DNA of 64,000 bases from UBA9926 sp913064795 (GTDB lineage: Bacteria; Pseudomonadota; Gammaproteobacteria; Pseudomonadales; Azotimanducaceae), in assembly GCA_045560765.1 (NCBI GenBank), contig JBJKZD010000005.1, positions 124,001-188,000 of the forward strand. Direction: 5' to 3'. Positions 1 through 7,083 of this stretch are shown here, in pieces (the stretch's first letter is position 1; each line of letters opens with the position of its first letter). Made by a program: the position numbers and the translations under genes. The notes under the pieces were generated by a model. That model was not told where the DNA came from. It made no database searches and saw only the letters and a program-made list of their open reading frames with translations.

Positions 1-464
1 TCGACGCCCAATCGTCGTTTAATGGTGGCGCGGAGTTTTTCTGCCGATGCATCTGCATCAACAGGAAGTAGAAGACATAGATCGTCGCCATCGACCCCGC
101 TTTTTTGAATATTCGATTGATCGATCCCCGCGTTGGCGGCCACGAAACCAAGGCGATGCTCGACAATCAAAACGCCGGGACGCTTGCGAACCACCTCATT
201 GGATTCATCCAAGATGACCTGCACTTTTCTGGGGTCTTTATCCACTTCAAGCCCTAGGGCGATGGCCTCGGTGGAAGGCACCACGGACTTCAAATCTACA
301 TATCGGTTTTCCGCCTTGGAGACTATTTTCTGAGCTAAAACCAATATGTCGCCATCGAGTAACGACTCGTTCATGCTGTCGAGCCCGGCGCAGATCTGCT
401 CGACGAGATCGTCCCCAGGTTCCACCATGGGGATATTTTCAACCGCAGTCAGCGTGAGCTTCAT
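1..464 (-). CDS. cofE: Coenzyme F420-0:L-glutamate ligase (CofE/FbiB N-domain), 3' end beyond window
   Basis: Read on the minus strand from ATG at 464 and still open at base 1, giving the first 154 residues. CofE adds gamma-linked glutamates to F420-0 in the cytoplasm using GTP. The visible part carries the family's N-terminal landmarks: PGDDL near residue 16, GDILVLAQKIVSKAE near residues 38-52, a KDPRKVQVILDES stretch, then FVAANAGIDQSN and LLLPVDADASAEKLR. Its ATG overlaps the TGA of npdG (ATGA), so the two are translationally coupled. Whether the protein stops after the ligase domain or continues into an FbiB-like nitroreductase domain cannot be seen. Family assignment is strong by motif; function in this host is inferred. 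Confidence 0.9.
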   Translation of the reverse strand, partial: MKLTLTAVENIPMVEPGDDLVEQICAGLDSMNESLLDGDILVLAQKIVSKAENRYVDLKSVVPSTEAIALGLEVDKDPRKVQVILDESNEVVRKRPGVLIVEHRLGFVAANAGIDQSNIQKSGVDGDDLCLLLPVDADASAEKLRATIKRRLGV

Positions 465-1132
465 TCCGCGGCGGGCTCACCCGTGATCACCAATCCGGAA
501 CCATTCACTTTATGGTGTCGATTGATGGTGATCAAAACAGAGGTCAGCGCCTCAGCAGCAGCCGCATTCGCAATCGGGCCAGCATGCCAACCTTTAAGCC
601 CAAGGACTTCGATCAGTGCAATGACGGTGTCCCGCGCAGCACGCTTATTGCCGGTAACCAAGACATCACATGCAATCGCATGATCTTCTTGAAGGTGCAT
701 CGCCCCCACATTCTGAAACGCCGAGACAACATGAACATTCTCTCCGAGGTGGTTCTGCGCCTGTTGCCCAGCCGAGCCTGCCTCAGGCAATTGTACTGTT
801 CCGACTTTGGGAGGCACTAAAGGGACCGTCACATCGATCAAAATCTTGTCTTCCAAGGCATGCTTGACCGAATCCAACGTACTGAGTTGGTGCGCAAAAG
901 GCACCGTCAACACCACTAAGTCTGCTTGTTCTGTCGCAGCAGGGTTATCGAGTCCAGTGACGTTCAAATCAGGGAATTCTGCTAAAAGCGCGGCGGCAGC
1001 TTCTTGACCCTTCTCGAGAGTCCTTGAGCCAATGATGATCGAGTACCCCGCCCGAGACCACTGCCGGGCAAGGCCGCCACCTAAATCACCCGTACCCCCT
1101 AAAATCGCGATGGTTTGTATTGTTTCGCTCAT
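461..1132 (-). CDS. npdG: NADPH-dependent F420 reductase (F420H2:NADP+ oxidoreductase)
   Basis: 223 residues, the normal length for the NpdG/Fno family, which moves hydride between NADPH and coenzyme F420. The N-terminus has the dinucleotide-binding signature ILGGTGDLGGGLA followed by the IIGSRTLEKG segment that contacts the NADP phosphate; VVLTVPFAHQ and a late NRHHKVNGSGLVITG segment also fit the family. The start has an AGAGG Shine-Dalgarno seven bases upstream. It is directly upstream of, and overlaps, cofE, so this looks like an F420 synthesis/recycling operon running off the left edge. Confidence 0.88.
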   Translation of the reverse strand: MSETIQTIAILGGTGDLGGGLARQWSRAGYSIIIGSRTLEKGQEAAAALLAEFPDLNVTGLDNPAATEQADLVVLTVPFAHQLSTLDSVKHALEDKILIDVTVPLVPPKVGTVQLPEAGSAGQQAQNHLGENVHVVSAFQNVGAMHLQEDHAIACDVLVTGNKRAARDTVIALIEVLGLKGWHAGPIANAAAAEALTSVLITINRHHKVNGSGLVITGEPAAE

Positions 1133-1188
1133 GGTTCATCCTCTAGCATTGTCGCGCCCTAAGCGCTCATTCGTTTATTAGGCGGCTT

Positions 1189-1372
1189 CTAAGCTGCCTC
1201 ATTGATCACGGTCCCCTCACAGGGCAGCCCATTATGAATCAGTTCTGCTCCAAGATCACCGTTGATCATCGAGATGACTGCCTCATCATCTGACAGCGTC
1301 AACGGTTACCTTCTCGGCCTCAGGCTTCCATAGATTGAACCAACCCTCTCGGGCGCATCCTTTACAGGCTCC
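1189..1372 (-). pseudogene. Degenerate coding remnant, frameshifted, no start codon
   Basis: Minus-strand stretch with protein-like composition in two frames. The first half (GWFNLWKPEAEKVTV, about 1372-1302) runs out of frame near base 1300; one base over, the text continues as TLSDDEAVISMINGDLG and ends at TAG (1191-1189). Removing one base would join them, but no ATG, GTG or TTG lies in frame after the upstream TGA. An imperfect hairpin (1180-1199) straddles the stop. I do not recognise the family. It could be a dying small gene or carry a sequencing error; the rest of the 1133-1550 gap shows nothing further. Confidence 0.3.
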
Positions 1373-1550
1373 TCATTGACTTCATCTCGCCGTCAACTGC
1401 TCCACTCCTTTAGTATACGAACCCAAAACTGCACGGTTCAGGACATTCGAGCAAAAACACAGGGAGGAAAACCCTACAATTTGTCCACGGTCCCTAGAAG
1501 ATGGGTCAAAAAGAGCCATTTTCATAAAGTTCTTCCGACCTGGGGATGGT

Positions 1551-2165
1551 TTAGTCGAACATCGTCGCTTCTGGGGCATTATCCAAATTGTAATGGATGA
1601 CGCTGATACACTGGGATGCAAACAACATGGTTCGGCCTAAAGACATCAGCTCAACCCCCTGGCGTTTCAGCCCTCGCAGCGCATTTTTCGCCAAAGGGAC
1701 CTGATCCGTCATTATAAAAGTTGCGTGGCTTGGCGGGTTGATAGCACTCATCCCTGCACCCTTGGGATGAAGCAAATAACAGGGTGAATCCAGCAACTCT
1801 CGCTTGATCAGTTTTTCGAAGCTCAAGGCTTCCACGACGATCCCATTGGGGGCCGTGACCACCGCCTCTTTGGCAATCCCAGAGGCTGCATTCAGAGCGA
1901 GGCTACAATTTTTGAGTAGCGCTCGCTCTGTCAAACCACCAAGGTCCCCTAACGCTGCTCCGTCGAAAGTGAGGGTCCGTGAAAAGTCAGGACTGTCTTC
2001 AAAAACCAGTCTCAATTTGACGTCCTGTCGATGGCCTTTAGAAACAAACAGAGCGTTGGTCATCATCCCCGCGATAAATTCGACATGCGCGCCCTCGCCG
2101 ACCGATTCTAGAAAGCGCGCACCTGCAACCGGGGCCTTTCGGCAGCGCACAACGAATGTTGGCAT
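1551..2165 (-). CDS. trmY: TrmY/DUF358-family SPOUT RNA methyltransferase
   Basis: 204 residues matching the COG1901/DUF358 fold: an N-terminal TFVVRCRKAP strand, the NALFVSKGHRQDV segment, then a C-terminal SPOUT knot region with FIMTDQVPL and SLGRTMLFASQCISVIHYNLD, the equivalent of the archaeal SLG..LHADH.I...HN.LD tail that binds SAM. Archaeal TrmY methylates N1 of pseudouridine 54 in tRNA; bacterial homologues are known (for example in Vibrio) but their substrate is unclear because bacteria normally have m5U54. It is divergent from the MFS gene at 2280. The symbol denotes family, not proven activity. Confidence 0.75.
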   Translation of the reverse strand: MPTFVVRCRKAPVAGARFLESVGEGAHVEFIAGMMTNALFVSKGHRQDVKLRLVFEDSPDFSRTLTFDGAALGDLGGLTERALLKNCSLALNAASGIAKEAVVTAPNGIVVEALSFEKLIKRELLDSPCYLLHPKGAGMSAINPPSHATFIMTDQVPLAKNALRGLKRQGVELMSLGRTMLFASQCISVIHYNLDNAPEATMFD

Positions 2166-2279
2166 GAGTAATCTGACCTCCGTTGCTATAGCACTTGGGC
2201 AGGGTGCGCATTATGGCACCCATAATAATTTACCGAGCCACCCGGTAATTGGCTATGATTCTAGCAAAAGGATCTTACG
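2166..2279. promoter_or_regulatory. Divergent promoter region with two dyads
   Basis: Between trmY (minus) and the MFS gene (plus). Two dyads are visible: GGGTGC-8 nt-GCACCC at 2202-2221 and TTACCG-7 nt-CGGTAA at 2230-2248. The second sits between a possible -35 (TTTACC, 2229-2234) and -10 (TATGAT, 2254-2259) for the rightward gene, separated by 19 bp, a spacing often seen with MerR-type activators. No regulator gene is adjacent, so operator function is only an inference. Confidence 0.3.
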
Positions 2280-3539
2280 ATGTTAGACCCGGCCGGCCGC
2301 CCAGATCGACAACTCACTTGGTACAACGCCAGCAACGCGCTGTGGATGGCCGGTTTTAGTATGCAGCAATTGCTGGTGACGTGGATTTTGGTTGGGGTTC
2401 TTGAACGTTCTCCAGAGACCGTTGGTCTCGCTCAGCTCATTATTGGTCTGCCCGCACTCCTGTTCATGCTCTGGGGAGGAGTCATTGGCGATCGTATGGA
2501 TGGTCGTAAATTACTCATTCAAAGCCATCTTCTCAGCATGCTACCCCCTTTGATTTTGGCCCTGGCGATTTTCTTTGATCATCTCGGGTTCTGGGCAGTG
2601 ATTCTCACTGCTCTGGCCGCGAACCTACTCAACAGTGCCTCCAATCCCGCGCGCAACACCATCCTCAACATCGTTGCAGGCAGTCGCCTGCAATACGCGA
2701 TCAGTCTCTCCACAGGCATCGGGTCAGTGGCAACCATTATGGGCACACGCGTTGCTGGCAGCATCGACTCGGTAGGATTGATTGAGGTGCTGCTCATTCA
2801 GGTAGCCTGCTTTGGAATTGGCGCGATTTTCCTGATTGGCCTACGGCCTCATGCGCCAAGCCCACAGACTTCCCAAGCGCCATCGACTCAAGCGGCATCG
2901 ACTGAAGCAGCCCCAACATCCATGACGGAGATTATTCGTGAGGGATTGGTCTACACCTGGAATTTTAAGCTGGCACGGGACATCGTCGGGCTGAATTTTC
3001 TGTCTAGCTTTTTTAATGCCGGTGCGTGGATGGTTGCCATCCCTTTCATCATTAGCCGTATCTATGCCGGAGACGCATTGTTGCTCGCCAATATTACGGT
3101 GGTCTTTTATTTTGGGTCGCTGATCGCAAATTTTGGTTTGTTAAAATTTATGCCGTTGCTTCGACCCGGGCGTTTATACCTGATTATGCACGTATCGCGC
3201 GTGTTGGTGCTTTATCTCATTTGGATTGAGCCTTCAATCGAATGGTTTTATCTGGCTTCAGCTTACTGGGGCTTTAATATGGGGGTGACCACAACAATGT
3301 CTAGGCTCATGATCCAAGAGATTGCGGAGCCTGCGTTTCGTTCGCGTCTAATGTCGGTATTCACCTTGGGACTGATGAGCGCGACTCCGATGGGGTCGGT
3401 GGTACTCGGTTTTGTGATCGGCCTATTCGGAGAACTCAACGCCATGATTCCAGGCATGATCGCCTCTTTGATCATCTTCTATCTCGGTTATCGCTTCAGC
3501 GACATTTGGCGTTATGAAAGCCCGTCACCGAGTCATTGA
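2280..3539 (+). CDS. MFS transporter, EntS-like (MFS_3) exporter family
   Basis: 419 residues, about 12 hydrophobic segments, inner membrane. Between TM2 and TM3 is GGVIGDRMDGRKLL, the MFS motif A variant (G..aDR..GRk). The NLLNSASNPARNTILN stretch resembles the TM4-5 region of EntS-like exporters. The two six-helix halves are joined by a low-complexity linker with a small tandem repeat (PSTQAASTEAAPTS, around residues 200-212). AAAGGATC upstream provides a Shine-Dalgarno. Substrate cannot be told: an isolated gene with no biosynthetic neighbour. Confidence 0.8.
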   Translation: MLDPAGRPDRQLTWYNASNALWMAGFSMQQLLVTWILVGVLERSPETVGLAQLIIGLPALLFMLWGGVIGDRMDGRKLLIQSHLLSMLPPLILALAIFFDHLGFWAVILTALAANLLNSASNPARNTILNIVAGSRLQYAISLSTGIGSVATIMGTRVAGSIDSVGLIEVLLIQVACFGIGAIFLIGLRPHAPSPQTSQAPSTQAASTEAAPTSMTEIIREGLVYTWNFKLARDIVGLNFLSSFFNAGAWMVAIPFIISRIYAGDALLLANITVVFYFGSLIANFGLLKFMPLLRPGRLYLIMHVSRVLVLYLIWIEPSIEWFYLASAYWGFNMGVTTTMSRLMIQEIAEPAFRSRLMSVFTLGLMSATPMGSVVLGFVIGLFGELNAMIPGMIASLIIFYLGYRFSDIWRYESPSPSH

Positions 3540-3599
3540 ACCGCACGAGCGCCGAGCCTATTGACCCTAGCCTCATCCCAGCGGTAGCGGTCCCCTCAA

Positions 3600-3830
3600 A
3601 ATCCTAGGTTGTCCACAAAAACTGTGGATAACTCTGGTGATAAGTGCTGCTGAACAGGTTATAAGCCCAATTTTCAAGTGTTTTAAGTATTGGTCAATTT
3701 TTGAACAATTGGATTAATTGTTAATAATATCAATAATTTATAAGGTTATTATAACCATATAATCTGCAGATGAAGGTAAGTGAGCAAGTAAGGGTCAGAT
3801 GTGCATAACTCATCTAAAATGCACATAAAC
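3600..3830. other. AT-rich intergenic block with DnaA boxes and an IHF-like site
   Basis: Non-coding. Three matches to the DnaA-box consensus TTWTNCACA: TTGTCCACA at 3609-3617 (one mismatch), a perfect TTATCCACA on the minus strand at 3623-3631, and TTATGCACA on the minus strand at 3800-3808. Between them lies an AT-rich tract (about 3670-3770) holding a full IHF consensus (TATCAATAATTTA, 3728-3740) and the palindrome ggttat-t-ataacc (3743-3755). TGTGCAT/ATGCACA (3800-3806/3819-3825) form a further dyad. Similar make-up is seen in replication origins and in the DnaA-titrating datA site of E. coli. No dnaA, dnaN, mnmG, rpmH or parAB gene is nearby, so origin identity is unproven. Confidence 0.4.
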
Positions 3831-3853
3831 TTCTCCCTTTTGTCACTGGAAAA

Positions 3854-3895
3854 CAGGGTTTACACCAACCCTGAGTCAAGATTTGACCCAGGGTT
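3854..3895. repeat. Three CAGGGTT/AACCCTG elements able to form alternative hairpins
   Basis: CAGGGTT at 3854-3860, its complement AACCCTG at 3867-3873, and CAGGGTT again at 3889-3895. The middle copy can pair with either flank. The right-hand pairing extends to a longer stem (AACCCTG-a-GTCAA, loop GAT, TTGAC-c-CAGGGTT; 12 pairs with one A-C mismatch). Neither is followed by a T-run. It closes the DnaA/IHF-type block on its right side. Confidence 0.6.
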
Positions 3896-4020
3896 AAGTG
3901 AAATTTGCCTCCAAAAATCAGCTAATTAGAGACTAGCCTGACCATGATCATCATTTTAAAAATCAGCGGCTCGCTGGATACAGCCACTCCAAATTCATGA
4001 CCTGACCTAGAATATGAATC

Positions 4021-4048
4021 CCAGCGTTGGCACCACAGCCAACGCTGG
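4021..4048. repeat. Perfect 11-bp hairpin (CCAGCGTTGGC, 6-nt loop) just upstream of the GST gene
   Basis: CCAGCGTTGGC (4021-4031), loop ACCACA, GCCAACGCTGG (4038-4048), with no mismatch. It is followed by TTATC rather than a T-run, so it is not a textbook terminator. It lies in what would be the first codons if translation of the GST began at ATG 4014, which argues for the downstream start. It may be a leader hairpin or a REP-like element. Confidence 0.55.
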
Positions 4049-4067
4049 TTATCATTCAAGAACACGC

Positions 4068-4763
4068 ATGGCCCAAAACCTCATGATCGAACTCTTTACC
4101 TCGCCAACTCCCAATGGACACAAAGCGTCCGTAACTTTGGAAGAACTGGATATTCCTTACACCGTTCACTCCATCAATCTGAGTGCCAACGATCAGAAGA
4201 CGGACACTTTTCTCAACATGAATCCGAATGGAAGGATCCCCGTGATACGCGATACCGAGCGGGATGAGACAGTTTTTGAATCGGGTGCAATTATGATTTA
4301 TCTGGCGGAGCGAGCTGGGAGGCTTCTGCCCGCTTCTGGCGCAGCGCGGTATGAAGTGCTTCAGTGGTTAATGTTTCAGATGGGCGGGATCGGCCCCATG
4401 ATGGGACAGGCCAATGTGTTCTACCGGTATTTCCCTGAAAAAATTCAACCGGCAATCGATCGTTATCAAAACGAGACCCGACGGCTTTTCGAGGTTCTTG
4501 ATAGCGCCCTCTCGGATCGAGAGTGGCTTGCTGGGGACTACTCGATTGCCGATATCGCCAACTGGTGCTGGGTTAGAACCTACCGCTGGTCGGGGGTTTC
4601 TCGGGAGGGCCTTGATCATCTCGATCGATGGCTAGGCCAGATGAAAGCGCGGCCAGCCTGCCGAGCCGGCATCCAAGTCCCTGTGCCCGCACCCAAGTCT
4701 ATGCTGAGCGGCGCCGACGCAAAAGCCTTTACAACGAATGCGCAGTCCATTGTGCAAACTTAA
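4068..4763 (+). CDS. Glutathione S-transferase (YfcG/Gst-like)
   Basis: 231 residues from ATG 4068 (or 226 from ATG 4083, which begins MIELF as in many relatives). The thioredoxin-fold N-domain shows FTSPTPNGHKASVTLEEL, where the Asn/Thr region replaces the catalytic Cys as in nu-class proteins, then NPNGRIPVI with the cis-proline and ESGAIMIYLAE, the glutathione gamma-Glu binding segment. The helical C-domain follows, including DYSIADIANW. Cytoplasmic. I rejected the longer ATG at 4014 because its first codons form a perfect hairpin. Single gene, no clear operon partner. Confidence 0.85.
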   Translation: MAQNLMIELFTSPTPNGHKASVTLEELDIPYTVHSINLSANDQKTDTFLNMNPNGRIPVIRDTERDETVFESGAIMIYLAERAGRLLPASGAARYEVLQWLMFQMGGIGPMMGQANVFYRYFPEKIQPAIDRYQNETRRLFEVLDSALSDREWLAGDYSIADIANWCWVRTYRWSGVSREGLDHLDRWLGQMKARPACRAGIQVPVPAPKSMLSGADAKAFTTNAQSIVQT

Positions 4764-4826
4764 CCTGGAAGGACCCAACGCGCTCACACCACTGAAGGCT
4801 TCGGTCCGGTCCCCAATGGCTCCGAT

Positions 4827-5729
4827 TTAATAGATTGATAAAAATTCCTCAAACGCAACCATCTGTCCACCATTGGTCGAAGAGGGGACAATAATCGGAG
4901 TCTTGATTCCAGCATCGAACCAAGCCTCTATGCCTTCGCGAACCGCACTTGCCGATCCCGCAAGCGTCGTGTCTGCCAGCCAACGATCGGTCAAAAAATG
5001 AGGGATACGCTCTCGATCCCCTGCAGCGATGGCCGCTTCAATGCCCATCATTTCTTCTTCATAACCGGCTTCTTTCCAGTAATTGCGATAATTTGGCAAC
5101 ATTGCGTAACTGGTGAGGGTTTTGCGATTGACCGCTCTCGCCGCTTCTATGTCATCGGATATACAGGTGGGAATCATATTTCCAATAAAAAAGTCTGAAT
5201 TGTTTCGTGTCGTCTCTGAAAGGACTGAGAGCGACTTTCCCATATGAGATCTTGCGCCATTGGCAAACACCATCCCATCGCCAATTTCTTCGGCGAGCTG
5301 AATCATTTTTTGGCGCAATGTTGCCAGCACGATCGGCGGCATCGGACCGACCCTCGGTACCGCCTTAAGCTCCTCGACAAATGTACGCGTGTCCGAGAGC
5401 GGCTTACCGCCATTTAGGCCCCTAGACTTAAGTGCCGGCGCATGACTGACACCAATTCCGAATCGAAACCGGCCATTGGAAATCTCATGTATAAATCCAG
5501 CAGTGCTCGCAAAATCAACAATTTGCCGGAAGTAAATCGGCATGATACTGGTCCCGAGTTCAATCTCGTGAGTCACGTGAGCCAGGGACTGGCACAACGC
5601 CAAAGAATCTCCCAAGCTCGGGCCGTAGATCCCTGGATAGCCTCGCTTTTCTATTTCCTGAGCCAATTCGAGGGTTGCCTGTCGTCTTCCAGGAACAGCT
5701 GCCAAACTCAATGCCGGTTTTTGGGTCAT
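4827..5729 (-). CDS. Luciferase-like monooxygenase (LLM) family oxidoreductase
   Basis: TIM-barrel flavoprotein of the bacterial-luciferase superfamily, 300 residues. Visible landmarks: YPGIYGPSLGD, IELGTSIMPIYFR, a GRFRFGIGVSHAP segment lining the flavin site, and IVLATLRQKMIQLAEEIGDGMVF. Members use FMNH2 or F420H2; with npdG/cofE 4 kb away an F420 partner is plausible but not shown. The start was set at 5729: AGGAG lies six bases before this ATG, whereas the earlier ATG at 5735 abuts it. The substrate is unknown. Confidence 0.8.
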   Translation of the reverse strand: MTQKPALSLAAVPGRRQATLELAQEIEKRGYPGIYGPSLGDSLALCQSLAHVTHEIELGTSIMPIYFRQIVDFASTAGFIHEISNGRFRFGIGVSHAPALKSRGLNGGKPLSDTRTFVEELKAVPRVGPMPPIVLATLRQKMIQLAEEIGDGMVFANGARSHMGKSLSVLSETTRNNSDFFIGNMIPTCISDDIEAARAVNRKTLTSYAMLPNYRNYWKEAGYEEEMMGIEAAIAAGDRERIPHFLTDRWLADTTLAGSASAVREGIEAWFDAGIKTPIIVPSSTNGGQMVAFEEFLSIY

Positions 5730-5804
5730 GATCATCTCCTATTATTTATGCTTCTGTCAGCGCGATTCCGCTGCATTCATTTTTTTAGAAACAACGACGG
5801 TCTT

Positions 5805-6209
5805 TTAGGTCAGCGCCTCAGTGAGCGCGTCTGAAAGCACCGCAAAGCGTCGAGTCACAGCGACGGCTAGGTCATCTTCCCAAACCCTCGCCGCACTGCT
5901 TTGCAAAACCTCATAAACGGCTCGATTAAAACTCAAAAACATCAGAGGCGATACACCGTACCCTTGAATATGAGTCTTGACCTCAAAATTGAGATAACCC
6001 GCCTCCTCCGATTCGATATTCGGATTGAGCAACAATCGAATCACTTCTGACAACATTTTATTTTGAACCAGCTCATCGATGTGCGCCATCAAAGACGCTG
6101 CACTCGGTTCAGTGCGGTAAAATGTCTGATAGACATCAACATTAAAATTCAAATTATCGACCGCTGCGCAGTCAAAGGCTGTCTCAATCCAAGCCTGATC
6201 AGTTGTCAT
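5805..6209 (-). CDS. Small globin-like protein
   Basis: About 134 residues, almost all helical in character. The segment KTHIQGYGVSPLMFLSFNRAVYEVL resembles the F-G helices of single-domain globins, where H.GYGV holds the proximal haem-binding histidine; a K..L.EVIRLLL stretch and VWEDDLAVAVTRRFAVLSDAL before the end also suit a globin core. No signal peptide or extra domain. ATG 6209 is preferred over GTG 6218 because AGGG lies eight bases upstream. It sits just upstream of the LLM gene on the same strand (75-bp gap), so a joint redox or oxygen role is possible. Assignment rests on motif only. Confidence 0.5.
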   Translation of the reverse strand: MTTDQAWIETAFDCAAVDNLNFNVDVYQTFYRTEPSAASLMAHIDELVQNKMLSEVIRLLLNPNIESEEAGYLNFEVKTHIQGYGVSPLMFLSFNRAVYEVLQSSAARVWEDDLAVAVTRRFAVLSDALTEALT

Positions 6210-6357
6210 CCAGCACACCCTAGAAAATAAGCTCGACGGCTAAGACCGTCGGAGTAAGAGACATATTATAAATGCCTGGCGCCCCCTCGCGACGCAAATC
6301 ATTAGGCGCCCACGCTGAGGTTGACTATAATCTCTCTAATCTCAAGGGTACAAGGTT

Positions 6358-7080
6358 ATGGTCCGCAGAAAATCCTTTATCAACCGCCAAAAACAAAGTC
6401 TCATTGCTGTCGCAATCGTCGTTGTTGGTCTCTTAGCATTTCTAACCATCGAAACGATGACCGATGAAGGTGCCCAAGGCGATTTTATCGAGGGGATTCA
6501 CTACACCGTCCTAGATCAACCGCGCCGGATTCGGGGCGACAAAATTGAAGTGATGGAGTTTTTCTCTTATGGCTGCATCCATTGCTATCGTTTCGACGAC
6601 GATTTGCAGCAATGGGCAGAAGCGCGCAATACACAGGTACGCCTCGTGCGTACCCCGCTCATCGGCTCAGACCTTTGGCGGCTCTATGGTGAGCATTTTT
6701 ATACCCTGCAAAACCTCAATGCGCCCCAAAGTCTTCATCAAGCTACCTTTCGAGCGTTGCACGATCTGGGTAGGAATCTAAACTCCCCGCAGGCACTTGC
6801 AGATTTCGTACAGACCAATAGCGAATTTGATCAGGATAACTATCTACTCCAGAGAGGTTCTCCGGCTGTTGCGCGGCAGGTAGGGTTATCAGACCGACTA
6901 GCAAGAACAGCAAAGATCACGTCCGTCCCGCAGCTGGTGATCCAAGGTCGCTATAAAATAAGCACAACGCAAAATGTCGGGCCCCAGCGTATGCTTGAGG
7001 TCGCTGACTACCTGATCGAGCAGCTTTCAGCGGAAAGCTCACCGGAGTCTGAAGGCCAATTACGGCCGGACAAATCTTGA
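6358..7080 (+). CDS. DsbA-like thiol:disulfide interchange protein, membrane-anchored
   Basis: 240 residues. Residues about 14-30 form one hydrophobic helix preceded by a basic stretch (RRKSFINRQKQ), with no clear signal peptidase site, so it is probably anchored with its thioredoxin domain in the periplasm. The active site is FFSYGCIHC (Cys73, Cys76); classical DsbA has CPHC. SVPQLVI late in the chain is the cis-proline loop. It likely oxidises exported proteins. The gene is convergent with the CBM9/DUF5916 gene, three bases apart at their 3' ends. Confidence 0.88.
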   Translation: MVRRKSFINRQKQSLIAVAIVVVGLLAFLTIETMTDEGAQGDFIEGIHYTVLDQPRRIRGDKIEVMEFFSYGCIHCYRFDDDLQQWAEARNTQVRLVRTPLIGSDLWRLYGEHFYTLQNLNAPQSLHQATFRALHDLGRNLNSPQALADFVQTNSEFDQDNYLLQRGSPAVARQVGLSDRLARTAKITSVPQLVIQGRYKISTTQNVGPQRMLEVADYLIEQLSAESSPESEGQLRPDKS

Positions 7081-7083
7081 ACC

